Assembly: GCA_028292405.1 (NCBI GenBank)
Contig: JAQGMJ010000033.1
Location: 1 to 42,693, forward strand
DNA: 42,693 nucleotides
Direction: 5' to 3'
From: Betaproteobacteria bacterium
Lineage (GTDB): Bacteria; Pseudomonadota; Gammaproteobacteria; Burkholderiales; JAEUOS01
In this document: one piece after another, positions 1 through 8,059 of the stretch
Layout: every line of letters starts with the position of its first letter
How positions within the stretch are numbered: the first letter of the stretch is position 1
Position numbers and translations under genes: made by a program
The notes under the pieces: model-generated
What the model saw: only the letters and a program-made list of their open reading frames with translations
What the model was told of the DNA's origin: nothing
Database searches by the model: none

Positions 1-1400
1 ACGAACACGCTCCAGTCGCCGCGCGACAGCAGCAGCGCACGGCGCAGGTTTTCTTCCATCATGGGGCCCAGGATGAAGCCCAGCAGCAGCGGCGCGGGCT
101 CGCAACCCAGCTTGACGAAGAGGTAGCCGATGACGCCGAAGATACCCACCATCCAGATGTCGAAGGTGTTGTTGTTGGTCGAGTACACGCCAATGGCGCA
201 GAACAGCACGATGGCCGGGAACAGGAAGCGGTAGGGCACCGTCAGCAGCTTGATCCACATGCCGATCAGCGGCAGGTTCAGGATCACCAGCATCAGGTTG
301 CCGATCCACATCGAGGCGATCATGCCCCAGAACAGCGAGGGGTTCGAGGTCATCACCTGCGGGCCCGGCTGGATGTTGTGGATGGTCATCGCGCCGACCA
401 TCAGCGCCATCACCGCGTTGGGCGGAATGCCCAGGGTGAGCAGCGGGATGAAGGAGGTTTGCGCGCCGGCGTTGTTGGCCGACTCAGGGCCGGCAACACC
501 GCGGATCTGGCCTTCGCCGAACTTCGGGGTCAGGTTGCCGCCGAGCTTCTTTTCAACCGTGTAGGAAGCGAAGGAAGCGAGCAGCGCGCCGCCGCCGGGC
601 AGAATGCCCAGGGCCGAGCCGATCATGGTTCCGCGCACGATCGCCGGAAAGGAGTCCTTGAAGTCGGTCCAGGACAGCAGCAGGCCCTTGACCTTGGAGG
701 TGAAGACTTCGCGGTCTTCCTTCATGTCGAGGTTGACGATGATTTCGGCGAAACCGAACACACCCATGGCCACCGAGATGAAGCCGATACCGTCGGACAG
801 TTCCGGGATGCCGAAGGCAAAGCGCGAGGTACCCGTGTTGACGTCGGTACCGACCAGGCCGAGCAAGAGGCCCAGCACGATCATGGCGATCGCCTTGATG
901 ATCGAGCCGGAGGCCAGCACCACGGCGCCGATCAGGCCCAGCACCATCAGGGAGAAGTATTCGGCGGGGCCGAACTTGAAGGCCAGTTCGGCCAGCGGAG
1001 CGGCAAAGCCGGCGAGGATCAGGGTACCAAAGCAGCCGGCGATGAACGAGCCGAGCGCCGCCACCGAGAGCGCGGCGCCTGCCCTCCCTCGTCGGGCCAT
1101 TTGATAGCCGTCCAGCATGGTCACCACCGACGAAGATTCACCCGGCAGGTTGACCAGGATAGCAGTGGTGGAACCGCCGTATTGCGCGCCGTAGTAGATA
1201 CCGGCCAGCATGATCAGCGCGGCCACCGGGGGCAGCGCGTAGGTGGCGGGCAGCAGCATGGCGATCGTGGCGATCGGGCCGATGCCGGGCAGCACGCCGA
1301 TCAGCGTGCCCAGCAGGCAGCCGAAGAAGCAGTACAACAGGTTTTGGAAGGTAACCGCCGTCCCGAAACCGAGGGCGAGGTTGCTGATGAGTTGTTCCAT
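1..1400 (-). CDS. tctA: TctA-family tripartite tricarboxylate transporter large permease (3' end cut off)
   Basis: This is the large membrane subunit of a tripartite tricarboxylate transporter, which takes up carboxylates across the inner membrane using a periplasmic Bug/TctC receptor. The frame is open from ATG at 1400 to the window edge (466 codons, no stop). It begins MEQLISNLALGFG and contains the glycine-rich TctA landmarks PGIGPIATIAMLLP, YYGAQYGGSTTAILVNLPGE, and later LPGGGALLASFASY and LGIPPNAVMALM. TctA proteins are usually about 500 residues, so only the last few dozen residues are missing. It starts 17 bases after the tctB stop and is clearly co-transcribed with it. The substrate cannot be read from the sequence. 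The family call is secure. Confidence 0.93.
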   Translation of the reverse strand, partial: MEQLISNLALGFGTAVTFQNLLYCFFGCLLGTLIGVLPGIGPIATIAMLLPATYALPPVAALIMLAGIYYGAQYGGSTTAILVNLPGESSSVVTMLDGYQMARRGRAGAALSVAALGSFIAGCFGTLILAGFAAPLAELAFKFGPAEYFSLMVLGLIGAVVLASGSIIKAIAMIVLGLLLGLVGTDVNTGTSRFAFGIPELSDGIGFISVAMGVFGFAEIIVNLDMKEDREVFTSKVKGLLLSWTDFKDSFPAIVRGTMIGSALGILPGGGALLASFASYTVEKKLGGNLTPKFGEGQIRGVAGPESANNAGAQTSFIPLLTLGIPPNAVMALMVGAMTIHNIQPGPQVMTSNPSLFWGMIASMWIGNLMLVILNLPLIGMWIKLLTVPYRFLFPAIVLFCAIGVYSTNNNTFDIWMVGIFGVIGYLFVKLGCEPAPLLLGFILGPMMEENLRRALLLSRGDWSVF

Positions 1401-1417
1401 GGTGCTTGCGCTCTCCC

Positions 1418-2203
1418 TTATTTCTTGGCCGCGTCGGCAGGTGCCGCTGCTGCCGGAGGTGTCGTGACAGGCGCCGGAGCCGACGCGCCGGCTGCTGCCG
1501 GACCCGCGCTGGCCGCCGGGGCTGCTGCTGCCGGGGCTGCTGCTGCCGGGGCCGGATCAGCCGCGGCTGGAGGCGTTGCATCAGCCGACGGCTTGACTTC
1601 GGACTGGAACATGCGCTGCAGTTCCGGGTAGTCCACCCAGGTCGGCATTTGCAGGCCCAGCCCCTTGACGAAAATCGCCCACGCCATGACGGCCAGGACG
1701 ATAGAGGAAATCAGGGTTTCCTTGACCTTGAACTCGTGGCTGGCCAGCGCCGAGATCCACACCAGCATGATGGTGCAGATGATCACGCCGATGGCCTTGA
1801 TGAACAGGCCGAACAGGCCGACGGCGCCAAGCACCAGACCCATCGAACGTTCACCGATGAACACCGCCAGCACGCAGCCGGCGATGGTGCCGATGGCCAG
1901 AGCGCCGTTCGGACCGGCCAGGCCGATCACGCCGGCACCGAGCGAAAGAACCATCATCAGGATGAACACCACGCTCGACTTCAGGCTGGCCTTTTCGACA
2001 TTGCCATCGTGCGCGCCGAGCGACTTGAACAGCACGATGGCGCCGAGCGCCGTAAGCGTGCCGCCGAGCCAGAACGGGAAATATCCCGGGCCCATCCGGG
2101 CCGCCGTGCCCATGTTGTACGTGGTGGACAACCACATGGTCAGCGTGCCGAAGATGACGAACATCAACCCGGCAAAAAAGTCCTTTTGATCCTTGATCCT
2201 CAT
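1418..2203 (-). CDS. tctB: TctB-family small permease with Ala/Pro-rich C-terminal tail
   Basis: This is the small four-helix membrane subunit that partners TctA. The start at 2203 (MRIKDQKDFFAGL) is chosen because the purine-rich stretch GGAGTGAGGGAAC lies just upstream, and DFFAGLMFVIFG is the usual TctB opening. The frame stays open further upstream but that part has no TctB character. The protein is 261 residues. TctB proteins are usually about 150-190, and the excess is a tail of some 60 residues made almost only of Ala and Pro with a few Ser, Thr and Asp, ending ADAAKK. The nucleotide sequence of the tail contains tandem 15-base units. Its function is unknown; it may be a flexible cytoplasmic or periplasmic extension. 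tctA follows 17 bases downstream. Confidence 0.9.
   Translation of the reverse strand: MRIKDQKDFFAGLMFVIFGTLTMWLSTTYNMGTAARMGPGYFPFWLGGTLTALGAIVLFKSLGAHDGNVEKASLKSSVVFILMMVLSLGAGVIGLAGPNGALAIGTIAGCVLAVFIGERSMGLVLGAVGLFGLFIKAIGVIICTIMLVWISALASHEFKVKETLISSIVLAVMAWAIFVKGLGLQMPTWVDYPELQRMFQSEVKPSADATPPAAADPAPAAAAPAAAAPAASAGPAAAGASAPAPVTTPPAAAAPADAAKK
1518..1547. repeat. Two tandem 15-bp units in the tctB tail
   Basis: GGGGCTGCTGCTGCC occurs twice head to tail (1518-1532 and 1533-1547) inside the Ala/Pro-rich coding tail of tctB. The unit is a multiple of three, so copy-number change would lengthen or shorten the tail without breaking the frame. Confidence 0.8.
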
Positions 2204-2596
2204 TGTTCCCTCACTCCAATGAAGCACTGCACTTAAGGCCGCTTCCTTGACAAACATAAAAAACCAGATCCGTCCGCGTTCTTCCGACGCGTTTGCATCG
2301 CCTCGCACAATGTTGCGGTAACCGAGGCTAAAACTTCCTGCGCAACGAACCACATAACAGCGCGCCCAAGAATCGTTGCCGATGCCTGGGCGCGAACGGA
2401 CCCGCAATCATACTGGCTTTCAAGAAATTGGAAACGTGAAAATTCGTGTTAGTTATGCTGCGCCGCGCAAAAATATCCTTTTCGCATGCTGCGGGATTTG
2501 TCTACGCCACGAGGCAGCGCACCGCTGCGGAAAATGCTTACAACTTTGTCAGCACGGCGCTTATCGGGCGCATTTAAGAATTAAGCCCCAGAACCG
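2204..2596. other. 393-bp intergenic region upstream of tctB
   Basis: This stretch separates the tctB start from the stop of the upstream Bug receptor gene, both on the minus strand. It is less GC-rich than its surroundings and must carry the tctBA promoter or a long leader. I found no convincing -35/-10 pair, terminator, tRNA or other RNA gene. Open frames that enter it have no protein-like character. Confidence 0.5.
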
Positions 2597-3583
2597 TCAA
2601 TCTACCCGCGCGCCGGAGGCCTTGACGATCCTTGCATACTTGGGGATTTCGGTCTTGATGAAGGCGGCAAATTGCGCCGGCGTATCGCCGCCGGGTTCGG
2701 CGCCGAATTTCGCCAGGCGTTCCTTCACGTCGGGCTCGCCGAGGGCGCGGATCAGTTGATCGTGCAGGGCTGCCAGCGCGTCGGCAGGAATGCCGGCGGG
2801 GGCAAGCACGCCGAACCAGGTATCGATGTCGAAACCCTTCAGCTGCGCATCGGCCTCTTCCAGCGTCGGCAGTTCGGGGGCGAAACTGGAGCGCTTGCGG
2901 GTGGTGACGGCCAGCGCGGCGAGCTTGCCGCTTTTCACCTGCACCAGGGCGTTGGCGAGGTTGTCGAACATCAGGTCGGTCTGTCCGGAGAGCAGGGCCA
3001 GCATCGCCGGGTTGGCGCCGGCATAAGGGATATGCACCATGTAGGTGCCGGTCATCTGCTTGAACATCTCGCCCGCCAAGTGGCCGGCGCTACCGTTGGA
3101 ACCGGAGCCAAAGTTGAGTTTGCCCGGGTGGGCGCGGGCGTAGGCTATAAGGTCCTTGACCGAGCGCGGCTGGGTATTCGGCCCCACCACCAGCACGTTG
3201 GGAACGGAAGCAACCAGCGAAACCGGCTGGAAGTCGCGCACCGGGTCGTAAGGCATTTTGGCGTACAGCGCCGGGTTGATCGCATGGGTGGCGACCGCGC
3301 CCATGACAATGGTGTAGCCATCGGCCGGCGACTTGGCGACGAAGTCCGCCCCCAGGTTGCCCCCCGCCCCCGGCTTGTTGTCGATGATCACCGGCTGCTT
3401 CAGGCCCGCGCTCATCTTGTCCCCCAGCGCACGCGCCACCACGTCCAGCGGCCCACCCGGCGGATAAGGCACAACAAAACGCACCGGCCGGTTCGGAAAC
3501 CCCTGCGCCGCCGAATACAGCGGAACAGTTGCCATCAACACAAATAGCGCCGCAGGCACGACGCGCCAAAATTTTGCTTTCAT
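2597..3583 (-). CDS. Bug/TctC-family periplasmic substrate-binding protein
   Basis: This is a secreted receptor of the Bug family, which binds small carboxylates in the periplasm and hands them to TctA/TctB. The chosen ATG at 3583 gives MKAKFWRVVPAALFVLMATV, a signal peptide cleaved near YSAAQG. A GTG nine codons upstream is also possible, but GGAG lies about nine bases before the ATG. Typical Bug segments follow: FPNRPVRFVVPYPPGG near the mature N-terminus, VIIDNKPGAGGNLGADFVAK, then DGYTIVMG and HIPYAG. Length (328 residues) is normal. It lies 393 bases upstream of tctB on the same strand and is the likely receptor of that transporter. The ligand is unknown; many paralogs of this family are orphans. 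Confidence 0.9.
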   Translation of the reverse strand: MKAKFWRVVPAALFVLMATVPLYSAAQGFPNRPVRFVVPYPPGGPLDVVARALGDKMSAGLKQPVIIDNKPGAGGNLGADFVAKSPADGYTIVMGAVATHAINPALYAKMPYDPVRDFQPVSLVASVPNVLVVGPNTQPRSVKDLIAYARAHPGKLNFGSGSNGSAGHLAGEMFKQMTGTYMVHIPYAGANPAMLALLSGQTDLMFDNLANALVQVKSGKLAALAVTTRKRSSFAPELPTLEEADAQLKGFDIDTWFGVLAPAGIPADALAALHDQLIRALGEPDVKERLAKFGAEPGGDTPAQFAAFIKTEIPKYARIVKASGARVD

Positions 3584-3664
3584 CTGTCTCAACTCCGCTA
3601 TCGCCGCCACAACTCAGCGATGTAGGCGCCGAAGAGCGCCACGCTTTTTAGTAGCATTTAATCC

Positions 3665-3698
3665 ATAAAAATCGTCTGGCTTCGCCAGCGATTTTTAT
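3665..3698 (-). terminator. Palindromic hairpin with A/T tracts on both sides
   Basis: ATAAAAATCG and CGATTTTTAT flank an inner CTGGC/GCCAG pair around a TTC loop, with a single unpaired T. It lies 44 bases past the stop of the minus-strand gene at 3742-4350 and has a U-run on either strand, so it is a good intrinsic terminator for that gene, insulating the Bug receptor gene that follows. Confidence 0.7.
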
Positions 3699-3741
3699 GC
3701 ATACAACCAGGCAAAAGTAGGTTTGTACTTTTGCGTGCCCA

Positions 3742-4350
3742 CTAGTGGAGATGGCGTTTGTTATGCCCGCCGTTGCCCGTGCCGCCGCCGTGCCCGCTGC
3801 CGCCCGAAGGCAATTCGAAGCGCGACAGCTTCTGCCCTTGCGCGATCGACAGCAGGCGCTTGGCGAACAGGCGATTCACCGAATCGACCACCTCGGCCAT
3901 CTCGCCGCGATCGAAATGACGCTCCAGCAGGCGGGTGACGTCTTCCTGCATGTACTGGCGCTGGGTCTCGTGGATCGCCTCGGGCGTGGGGCCGACGAAA
4001 ATCAGGCCGAACTCGTCGCGCCCCTCTTCGTCATCATTGTCGTAATAGCTGACCTCGATGCCGGCGCCTTCGGCCGAGAGTTCGTTGATGCCGCCGCAGG
4101 CTTCATCCAGCGAATTCTGGAAATCGGCATTGCCTTCCACCGTCCAGCACAGCGAGAGCACGCGCTTTTGCGCGTCATAGCCGATGCCCGGCTCTTCCTC
4201 GAACAGGCTGGGGGCGTCGCCGAGCGACTTGGCGCCGGCGTATTTCCACAGCGGCTTCAGGGCTTCTTCGACCTGCTTGTAGGTGATGCCGGGCTTCACC
4301 GGCACGTCGCCGTGGACGTGGATTTCATACTGGTTGTAGTCGCGGCTCAT
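3742..4350 (-). CDS. Unrecognised soluble protein with Gly/His-rich C-terminus
   Basis: I do not recognise this 202-residue protein. It starts MSRDYNQYEIHVHGDVPV; AAGGAC lies eight bases before this ATG, and a TTG five codons upstream is less likely. The body is acidic, with YDNDDEEGRDEFG in the middle and no signal peptide or membrane segment. The last 20 or so residues are a Gly/His tail (GSGHGGGTGNGGHNKRHLH) that could bind metal or be disordered. Codon use matches its neighbours and the reading is clean, so it looks like a real conserved hypothetical gene. It begins 36 bases after the CoA-transferase stop on the same strand, so the two may be co-transcribed, and it ends before a strong hairpin. 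Confidence 0.8.
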   Translation of the reverse strand: MSRDYNQYEIHVHGDVPVKPGITYKQVEEALKPLWKYAGAKSLGDAPSLFEEEPGIGYDAQKRVLSLCWTVEGNADFQNSLDEACGGINELSAEGAGIEVSYYDNDDEEGRDEFGLIFVGPTPEAIHETQRQYMQEDVTRLLERHFDRGEMAEVVDSVNRLFAKRLLSIAQGQKLSRFELPSGGSGHGGGTGNGGHNKRHLH

Positions 4351-4386
4351 GGTGCGGTCCTTCAATGTTCTGTGTATTTTAATCTT

Positions 4387-5622
4387 CTAGATCACGTGCG
4401 AGGCGCGTAACTTTTCAATCTGTTCCGGAGCATAGCCGAGTTCGCGCAATACCGTTTCCGTATGTTCGCCCAGCAGGGGCGGCGGCGCGGCGTATTCGAG
4501 CGGGGTGCCGGAATATTTGATCGGGTTGGCCACCAGCGGCACGGTGCCGGCAGTGGGGTGCGGCAGGTCGATCTTCAGGCCGCGCGCCTTCACCTGCGGG
4601 TTGTCGAAGGTGTCGGCGATGCTGTTGATCGGGCCGCAGGGCACGCCGACGGCTTCGAGCTGGTCCATCCACTGCTGGCGCGTTTTGGCGAGCATCATGC
4701 GCTCAAGGATGGGAATCATCTCGGCGCGATTGCGCACGCGCTCCGGGTTGGTGCGAAAGCGCGGATCGCTCGAAAGCTCGGGCAGGCCGCCGGCCTGGCA
4801 ATACTTGGTGAACTGGCCGTCGTTGCCGACCGCGACGATCACATAGCCGTCGGCCACTTTGAACACCTGGTAGGGCGTGAGGTTCTGATGCGCATTGCCG
4901 GCGCGCACCGGTGCCTTGCCCGAAGTCAGGTAGTTGGTGTTCATGTTGGCCAGCATCGCCACCTGGCAGTCGAGCAGGGCCATGTCGATGTACTGGCCCT
5001 CGCCGGTCTGCTCGCGGTGCGTGATGGCGGCGAGGATGGCGACGCCGGAGTACATGCCGGTCATCAGGTCGGCCACCGCCACGCCGGCTTTTTGCGGGCC
5101 GCCGCCGGGCAGGTCGTCGCGCTCGCCGGTGATGCTCATGAAGCCGCCCATGCCCTGGATCACGTAGTCGTAGCCGGCGCGGTGGGCGTAGGGCCCGGTC
5201 TGGCCGAAGCCGGTGATGGAGCAGTAGATGAGTTTCGGGTTCACCGCTTTCAGGCTGGCGTAGTCGAGGCCGTATTTTTTCAGCTGCCCTACCTTGTAGT
5301 TCTCCAGCACGATGTCCGATTTGGCGGCGAGCTGGCGGATGATCTCCTGGCCCTCGGGGCTGGAGATGTCCAGGGTCAGCGACTTCTTGCCCCGGTTGGC
5401 GGAGAGGTAATAGGCGGCCTCGGTGGTGTCCCGGCCTTGCGCGTCTTTCAGATACGGCGGGCCCCAGGTGCGGGTGTCGTCGCCGCCGCGGCTGGTTTCG
5501 TCGGCGGGGCGCTCGATTTTCACCACCTCGGCGCCGAGGTCGCTCAATAGCTGGCCGCACCAGGGGCCGGCCAGCACGCGGGACATGTCGAGAACTCGGA
5601 GGTGGGAAAGGGGGCCGGGCAT
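4387..5622 (-). CDS. Family III CoA-transferase (CaiB/BaiF type)
   Basis: This enzyme moves coenzyme A between organic acids, as in formyl-CoA, succinyl-CoA or carnitine CoA-transferases. The ATG at 5622 gives MPGPLSHLRVLDMSRVLAGP, the standard family opening. The longer frame from 5706 adds a stretch without family character. Hallmarks in order are LSDLGAEVVKIERP, the long R-G-N-region YYLSANRGKKSLTLDI, DIVLENYKVG, GFGQTGPYAHRAGYD, IQGMGGFMSITGE, and the conserved Asp in GVAVADLMTGMYSG that acts as nucleophile in characterised members. The C-terminal region has PCGPINSIADTFDNPQVKARG. Length (411) is normal. The acyl donor and acceptor cannot be read. It is divergent from ugpB. Confidence 0.92.
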   Translation of the reverse strand: MPGPLSHLRVLDMSRVLAGPWCGQLLSDLGAEVVKIERPADETSRGGDDTRTWGPPYLKDAQGRDTTEAAYYLSANRGKKSLTLDISSPEGQEIIRQLAAKSDIVLENYKVGQLKKYGLDYASLKAVNPKLIYCSITGFGQTGPYAHRAGYDYVIQGMGGFMSITGERDDLPGGGPQKAGVAVADLMTGMYSGVAILAAITHREQTGEGQYIDMALLDCQVAMLANMNTNYLTSGKAPVRAGNAHQNLTPYQVFKVADGYVIVAVGNDGQFTKYCQAGGLPELSSDPRFRTNPERVRNRAEMIPILERMMLAKTRQQWMDQLEAVGVPCGPINSIADTFDNPQVKARGLKIDLPHPTAGTVPLVANPIKYSGTPLEYAAPPPLLGEHTETVLRELGYAPEQIEKLRASHVI

Positions 5623-5725
5623 GGGGAACCAAAGAGAACGGGTTGGGACAAACTGCGGGTACCAGCCGTGCTCGACGCGCAGGCCCGGGCGGCAGATTGC
5701 AAACAAGGCGCAATGATAGCTTGGC

Positions 5726-5731
5726 TATAAT
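5726..5731 (+). promoter_or_regulatory. Consensus -10 box upstream of ugpB
   Basis: TATAAT stands in the divergent gap between the CoA-transferase and ugpB, 94 bases before the ugpB ATG. No good -35 hexamer lies 16-18 bases upstream, so it may depend on an activator, or it may be chance. I saw no clear Pho-box-like direct repeats. Confidence 0.35.
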
Positions 5732-5763
5732 CGGCCAGCTTCGCAGACGAGAAGTATAAGCAC

Positions 5764-5810
5764 GCAACAACGATGTTGCATTGCACAGCAAACCGGGGGA
5801 AGCGCCCCCG
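5764..5810 (+). promoter_or_regulatory. Two small hairpins in the ugpB leader
   Basis: GCAACA-ACGA-TGTTGC (5764-5779) and CGGGGG-AAGCG-CCCCCG (5794-5810) are perfect six-base-pair hairpins. The second ends a few bases before the CAGGAG ribosome-binding site at 5814-5819. They could influence message stability or translation of ugpB. Confidence 0.4.
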
Positions 5811-5824
5811 TCACAGGAGTAGAC

Positions 5825-7171
5825 ATGATTTCAGGCTTGAAACAGCGTTTGGCCCGGATTTCCGCGCTGGCCGCGGTATCCCTCTGCGGCGTGCTCGCCA
5901 TGCCCGCGAGCGCACATGCGCAGACCGAAATCCAGTGGTGGCACGCAATGGCGGGGGCGCTGGGTGAACGCGTCAACGACCTGGCCGCGAAATTCAATGC
6001 GGAAAACAAGGAATACAAGGTGGTGCCGGTATTTAAGGGCAACTACGACGAGACGCTCGCTGCCGGCCGCGCCGCTTTCCGCGCCCACGAACCGCCGGCG
6101 ATTTTGCAGGTGTTCGAAGTCGGCACCGCCACCATGATGGCCTCCAAGGGCGTGATCAAGCCGGTGTACGAAGTGATGGCGATGGCCGACAAGAAGTGGG
6201 ACCCGAGCATCTACGTGCCGGCAGTGGCGGGCTATTACACCGACCCCAAGGGCCGCATGCTGTCGATGCCCTTCAACAGCTCCACGCCGGTGATGTACTA
6301 CAACAAGGACGCCTTCAAGAAGGCGGGCATCACCGAAGTGCCGAAGACCTGGCCCGACCTGCAGACGGCGCTGCTGAAAATCCAGTCCTCGCAGGCCACG
6401 CCTTGCGCGTTTACCACCGGCTGGCAGTCCTGGGTGCAGTTGGAGACCATGAGCGCCTGGCACAACGAGGTGTTCGCCTCGCAAAGCAATGGCTTCGGCG
6501 GCCTCAACGTCAATCTCGAGTTCAACAAGGAACTGGAGATTCGCCACATCTCGCGCCTGTCCTCCTGGGTGAAGTCGGGCCTGTTCACCTACGCCGGGCG
6601 CAAGGACGAGCCCGCCGCCAAGTTCTTCACCGGCGAATGCGCGGTGCTGACCACCTCTTCCGGCAACTACGGCAACATCAAGAAGAACGCCAAGTTCGAT
6701 TTCGGCGTCGCTCCCCTGCCCTATTACGACGAGTACAAGGGCGCGCCCTACAACACCATCATCGGCGGCGCTTCGCTGTGGGTGATGAACGGCAAGACGC
6801 CAGCGGTTTACAAGGGCGTGGGCAAGTTCTTCGAGTTCCTGTCGCGTCCGGAAATCCAGGCGGAATGGCACCAGGCCACGGGCTATGTGCCGATCACCAA
6901 GGCGGCCTATGAGCTGACGCTGAAAAGCGGCTTCTATGAGAAGAATCCGGGCGCTGACGTCGCCATCAAGGAACTCTCGGGCAAGGTGCAGGCGAACAGC
7001 CGCGGCGTACGCCTGGGCAACTTTGTCGAAATCCGCACCATCATCGACGAAGAGTTGGAAAACGTGTGGAGCAACAAGAAATCGCCGAAGCAGGCGCTGG
7101 ACGACGCGGCGCGCCGCGGCGACGAGCAGTTGCGCAAGTTCGAGGCGGCAAACAAGGCCGGCAAGATCTGA
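5825..7171 (+). CDS. ugpB: UgpB-like sn-glycerol-3-phosphate ABC transporter substrate-binding protein
   Basis: This is a periplasmic receptor (448 residues) for an ABC importer of glycerol-3-phosphate or glycerophosphodiesters. CAGGAG lies five bases before the ATG. The N-terminus has a signal peptide cleaved after PASAHAQ. UgpB family marks include TEIQWWHAMAGALGERVNDL right after the signal, then FKGNYDETLAAGRAAFRAHE, PPAILQVFEVGTATMM, SMPFNSSTPVMYYNKDAF and GVAPLPYYDEYKGAPYNTIIGGASLWV. It leads the ugp operon and its stop TGA overlaps the next start in TGATG. A strong hairpin begins 20 bases after the stop, which would favour high expression of the receptor over the permeases. Confidence 0.95.
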   Translation: MISGLKQRLARISALAAVSLCGVLAMPASAHAQTEIQWWHAMAGALGERVNDLAAKFNAENKEYKVVPVFKGNYDETLAAGRAAFRAHEPPAILQVFEVGTATMMASKGVIKPVYEVMAMADKKWDPSIYVPAVAGYYTDPKGRMLSMPFNSSTPVMYYNKDAFKKAGITEVPKTWPDLQTALLKIQSSQATPCAFTTGWQSWVQLETMSAWHNEVFASQSNGFGGLNVNLEFNKELEIRHISRLSSWVKSGLFTYAGRKDEPAAKFFTGECAVLTTSSGNYGNIKKNAKFDFGVAPLPYYDEYKGAPYNTIIGGASLWVMNGKTPAVYKGVGKFFEFLSRPEIQAEWHQATGYVPITKAAYELTLKSGFYEKNPGADVAIKELSGKVQANSRGVRLGNFVEIRTIIDEELENVWSNKKSPKQALDDAARRGDEQLRKFEAANKAGKI

Positions 7172-8050
7172 TGGCTTTGCAGTGCTTCGCAAAACGCCAC
7201 CTCGCGGTGGCGTTTTTCTTGTGCATGGCAGGCGCGGGCGTTCGCGCGCAACCGGCGGTCGACATGGCCGCGCAGCCGCTGATCGCGCTGGACGTCGGCC
7301 ACTATCTGGCGGCGCCGGGCGCGACCTTCGGCGCGCGGCGTGATCGAATTCAATTTCAACCGCGCCCTGGCGCTGGCGATCGATGCGCGCCTGAAATCTG
7401 CTGGCTATCGCACTGAACTGATCGGTGCGGACGGCCAGGCGGCAGAACTGGCGGGCCGGCCGCGCCGCGCGCGCGAAGTCGGCGCCACGGTGTTCCTGTC
7501 GATCCACCACGACTCGGCGCGCGAACGCTATTTGCGCGACTGGGACTACGACGGCCAGGCGCGCCGCTATGTCGACCAGCGCTTCCAGGGTTATTCCCTG
7601 TTCGTCTCGCGGCAGAACCCGCAGTGGCGCCAGGCGCTGGAATGCGCCTCGACCCTGGGTGCGAACCTGCGCGCCGCCGGCTTCAAGCCTTCGCGCTACC
7701 ACGCCGACCCGGTGATGGGCGAGTCGCGCGAATTCGCCGACGAGGCCAACGGCGTGCACTTTTTTGACAACCTGGCGGTGTTGCGCAATTCGACCAGCAT
7801 GCCGGCGCTGCTGTTCGAGGCCGGGGTGATCCTGAATCGGGAGGAGGAGGCGCGCATGAGCACGGATGCGACCCGCGCGCGCATTGCCGACGCCGTGGCC
7901 GAGGCGATGCCGCAATGCGTGATCGACGCCATCAAGGCGCGCGGCGTCCCGGCACCGATCAGTTCCATCGATCCCGTCCCTACCCTGCAACGCACTACCA
8001 CAGCCGGACGCCGCAAGGCGCCGCTTGCCGCGCCCGCGCCGCTGAAGTAA
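7171..8050 (+). pseudogene. N-acetylmuramoyl-L-alanine amidase (Amidase_3), frameshifted
   Basis: Amidase_3 enzymes are zinc hydrolases that cut the bond between muramic acid and the peptide of peptidoglycan. The frame opens at 7171 with a signal peptide (FAKRHLAVAFFLCMAGAG) and the first zinc motif LIALDVGHYLAAPGAT, then leaves the family frame at about 7327. The family frame resumes as SARGVIEFNFNRALA and continues to 8050. Removing one T of CCTTCG (7325-7330) restores a continuous protein of about 292 residues with the expected ligands (His in DVGHY, Glu in VIEFNFN, His in SIHHDS) and the catalytic Glu in LLFEAGVI. It may be a true mutation, a read error or recoding. The gene sits inside the ugp operon, overlapping the ugpB stop and ending nine bases before ugpA. 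Confidence 0.8.
7191..7217 (+). terminator. Strong intrinsic terminator inside the amidase signal-peptide codons
   Basis: An 11-base-pair perfect stem (AAAACGCCACC, loop TCGC, GGTGGCGTTTT) runs straight into a U-run (TTTTTCTT). It lies 20 bases after the ugpB stop codon. It overlaps codons 7-16 of the amidase frame, so the same bases encode a signal peptide and form a terminator for ugpB. Confidence 0.85.
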
Positions 8051-8059
8051 GGTGCCGGC

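Noticed and set aside
378..1631. A 417-codon open frame on the plus strand
   Set aside because: Antisense to tctA and tctB, which are certain; composition is that of a shadow frame.
3624..3651. Short GGCGC/GCGCC hairpin followed by a T-run upstream of the Bug gene
   Set aside because: The stem is only five base pairs and no plus-strand gene ends before it; the larger palindrome at 3665 explains termination better.
5623..5824. Pho box for the ugp operon
   Set aside because: ugp operons are often PhoB-controlled, but no pair of CTGTCAT-like repeats was visible in the upstream region.
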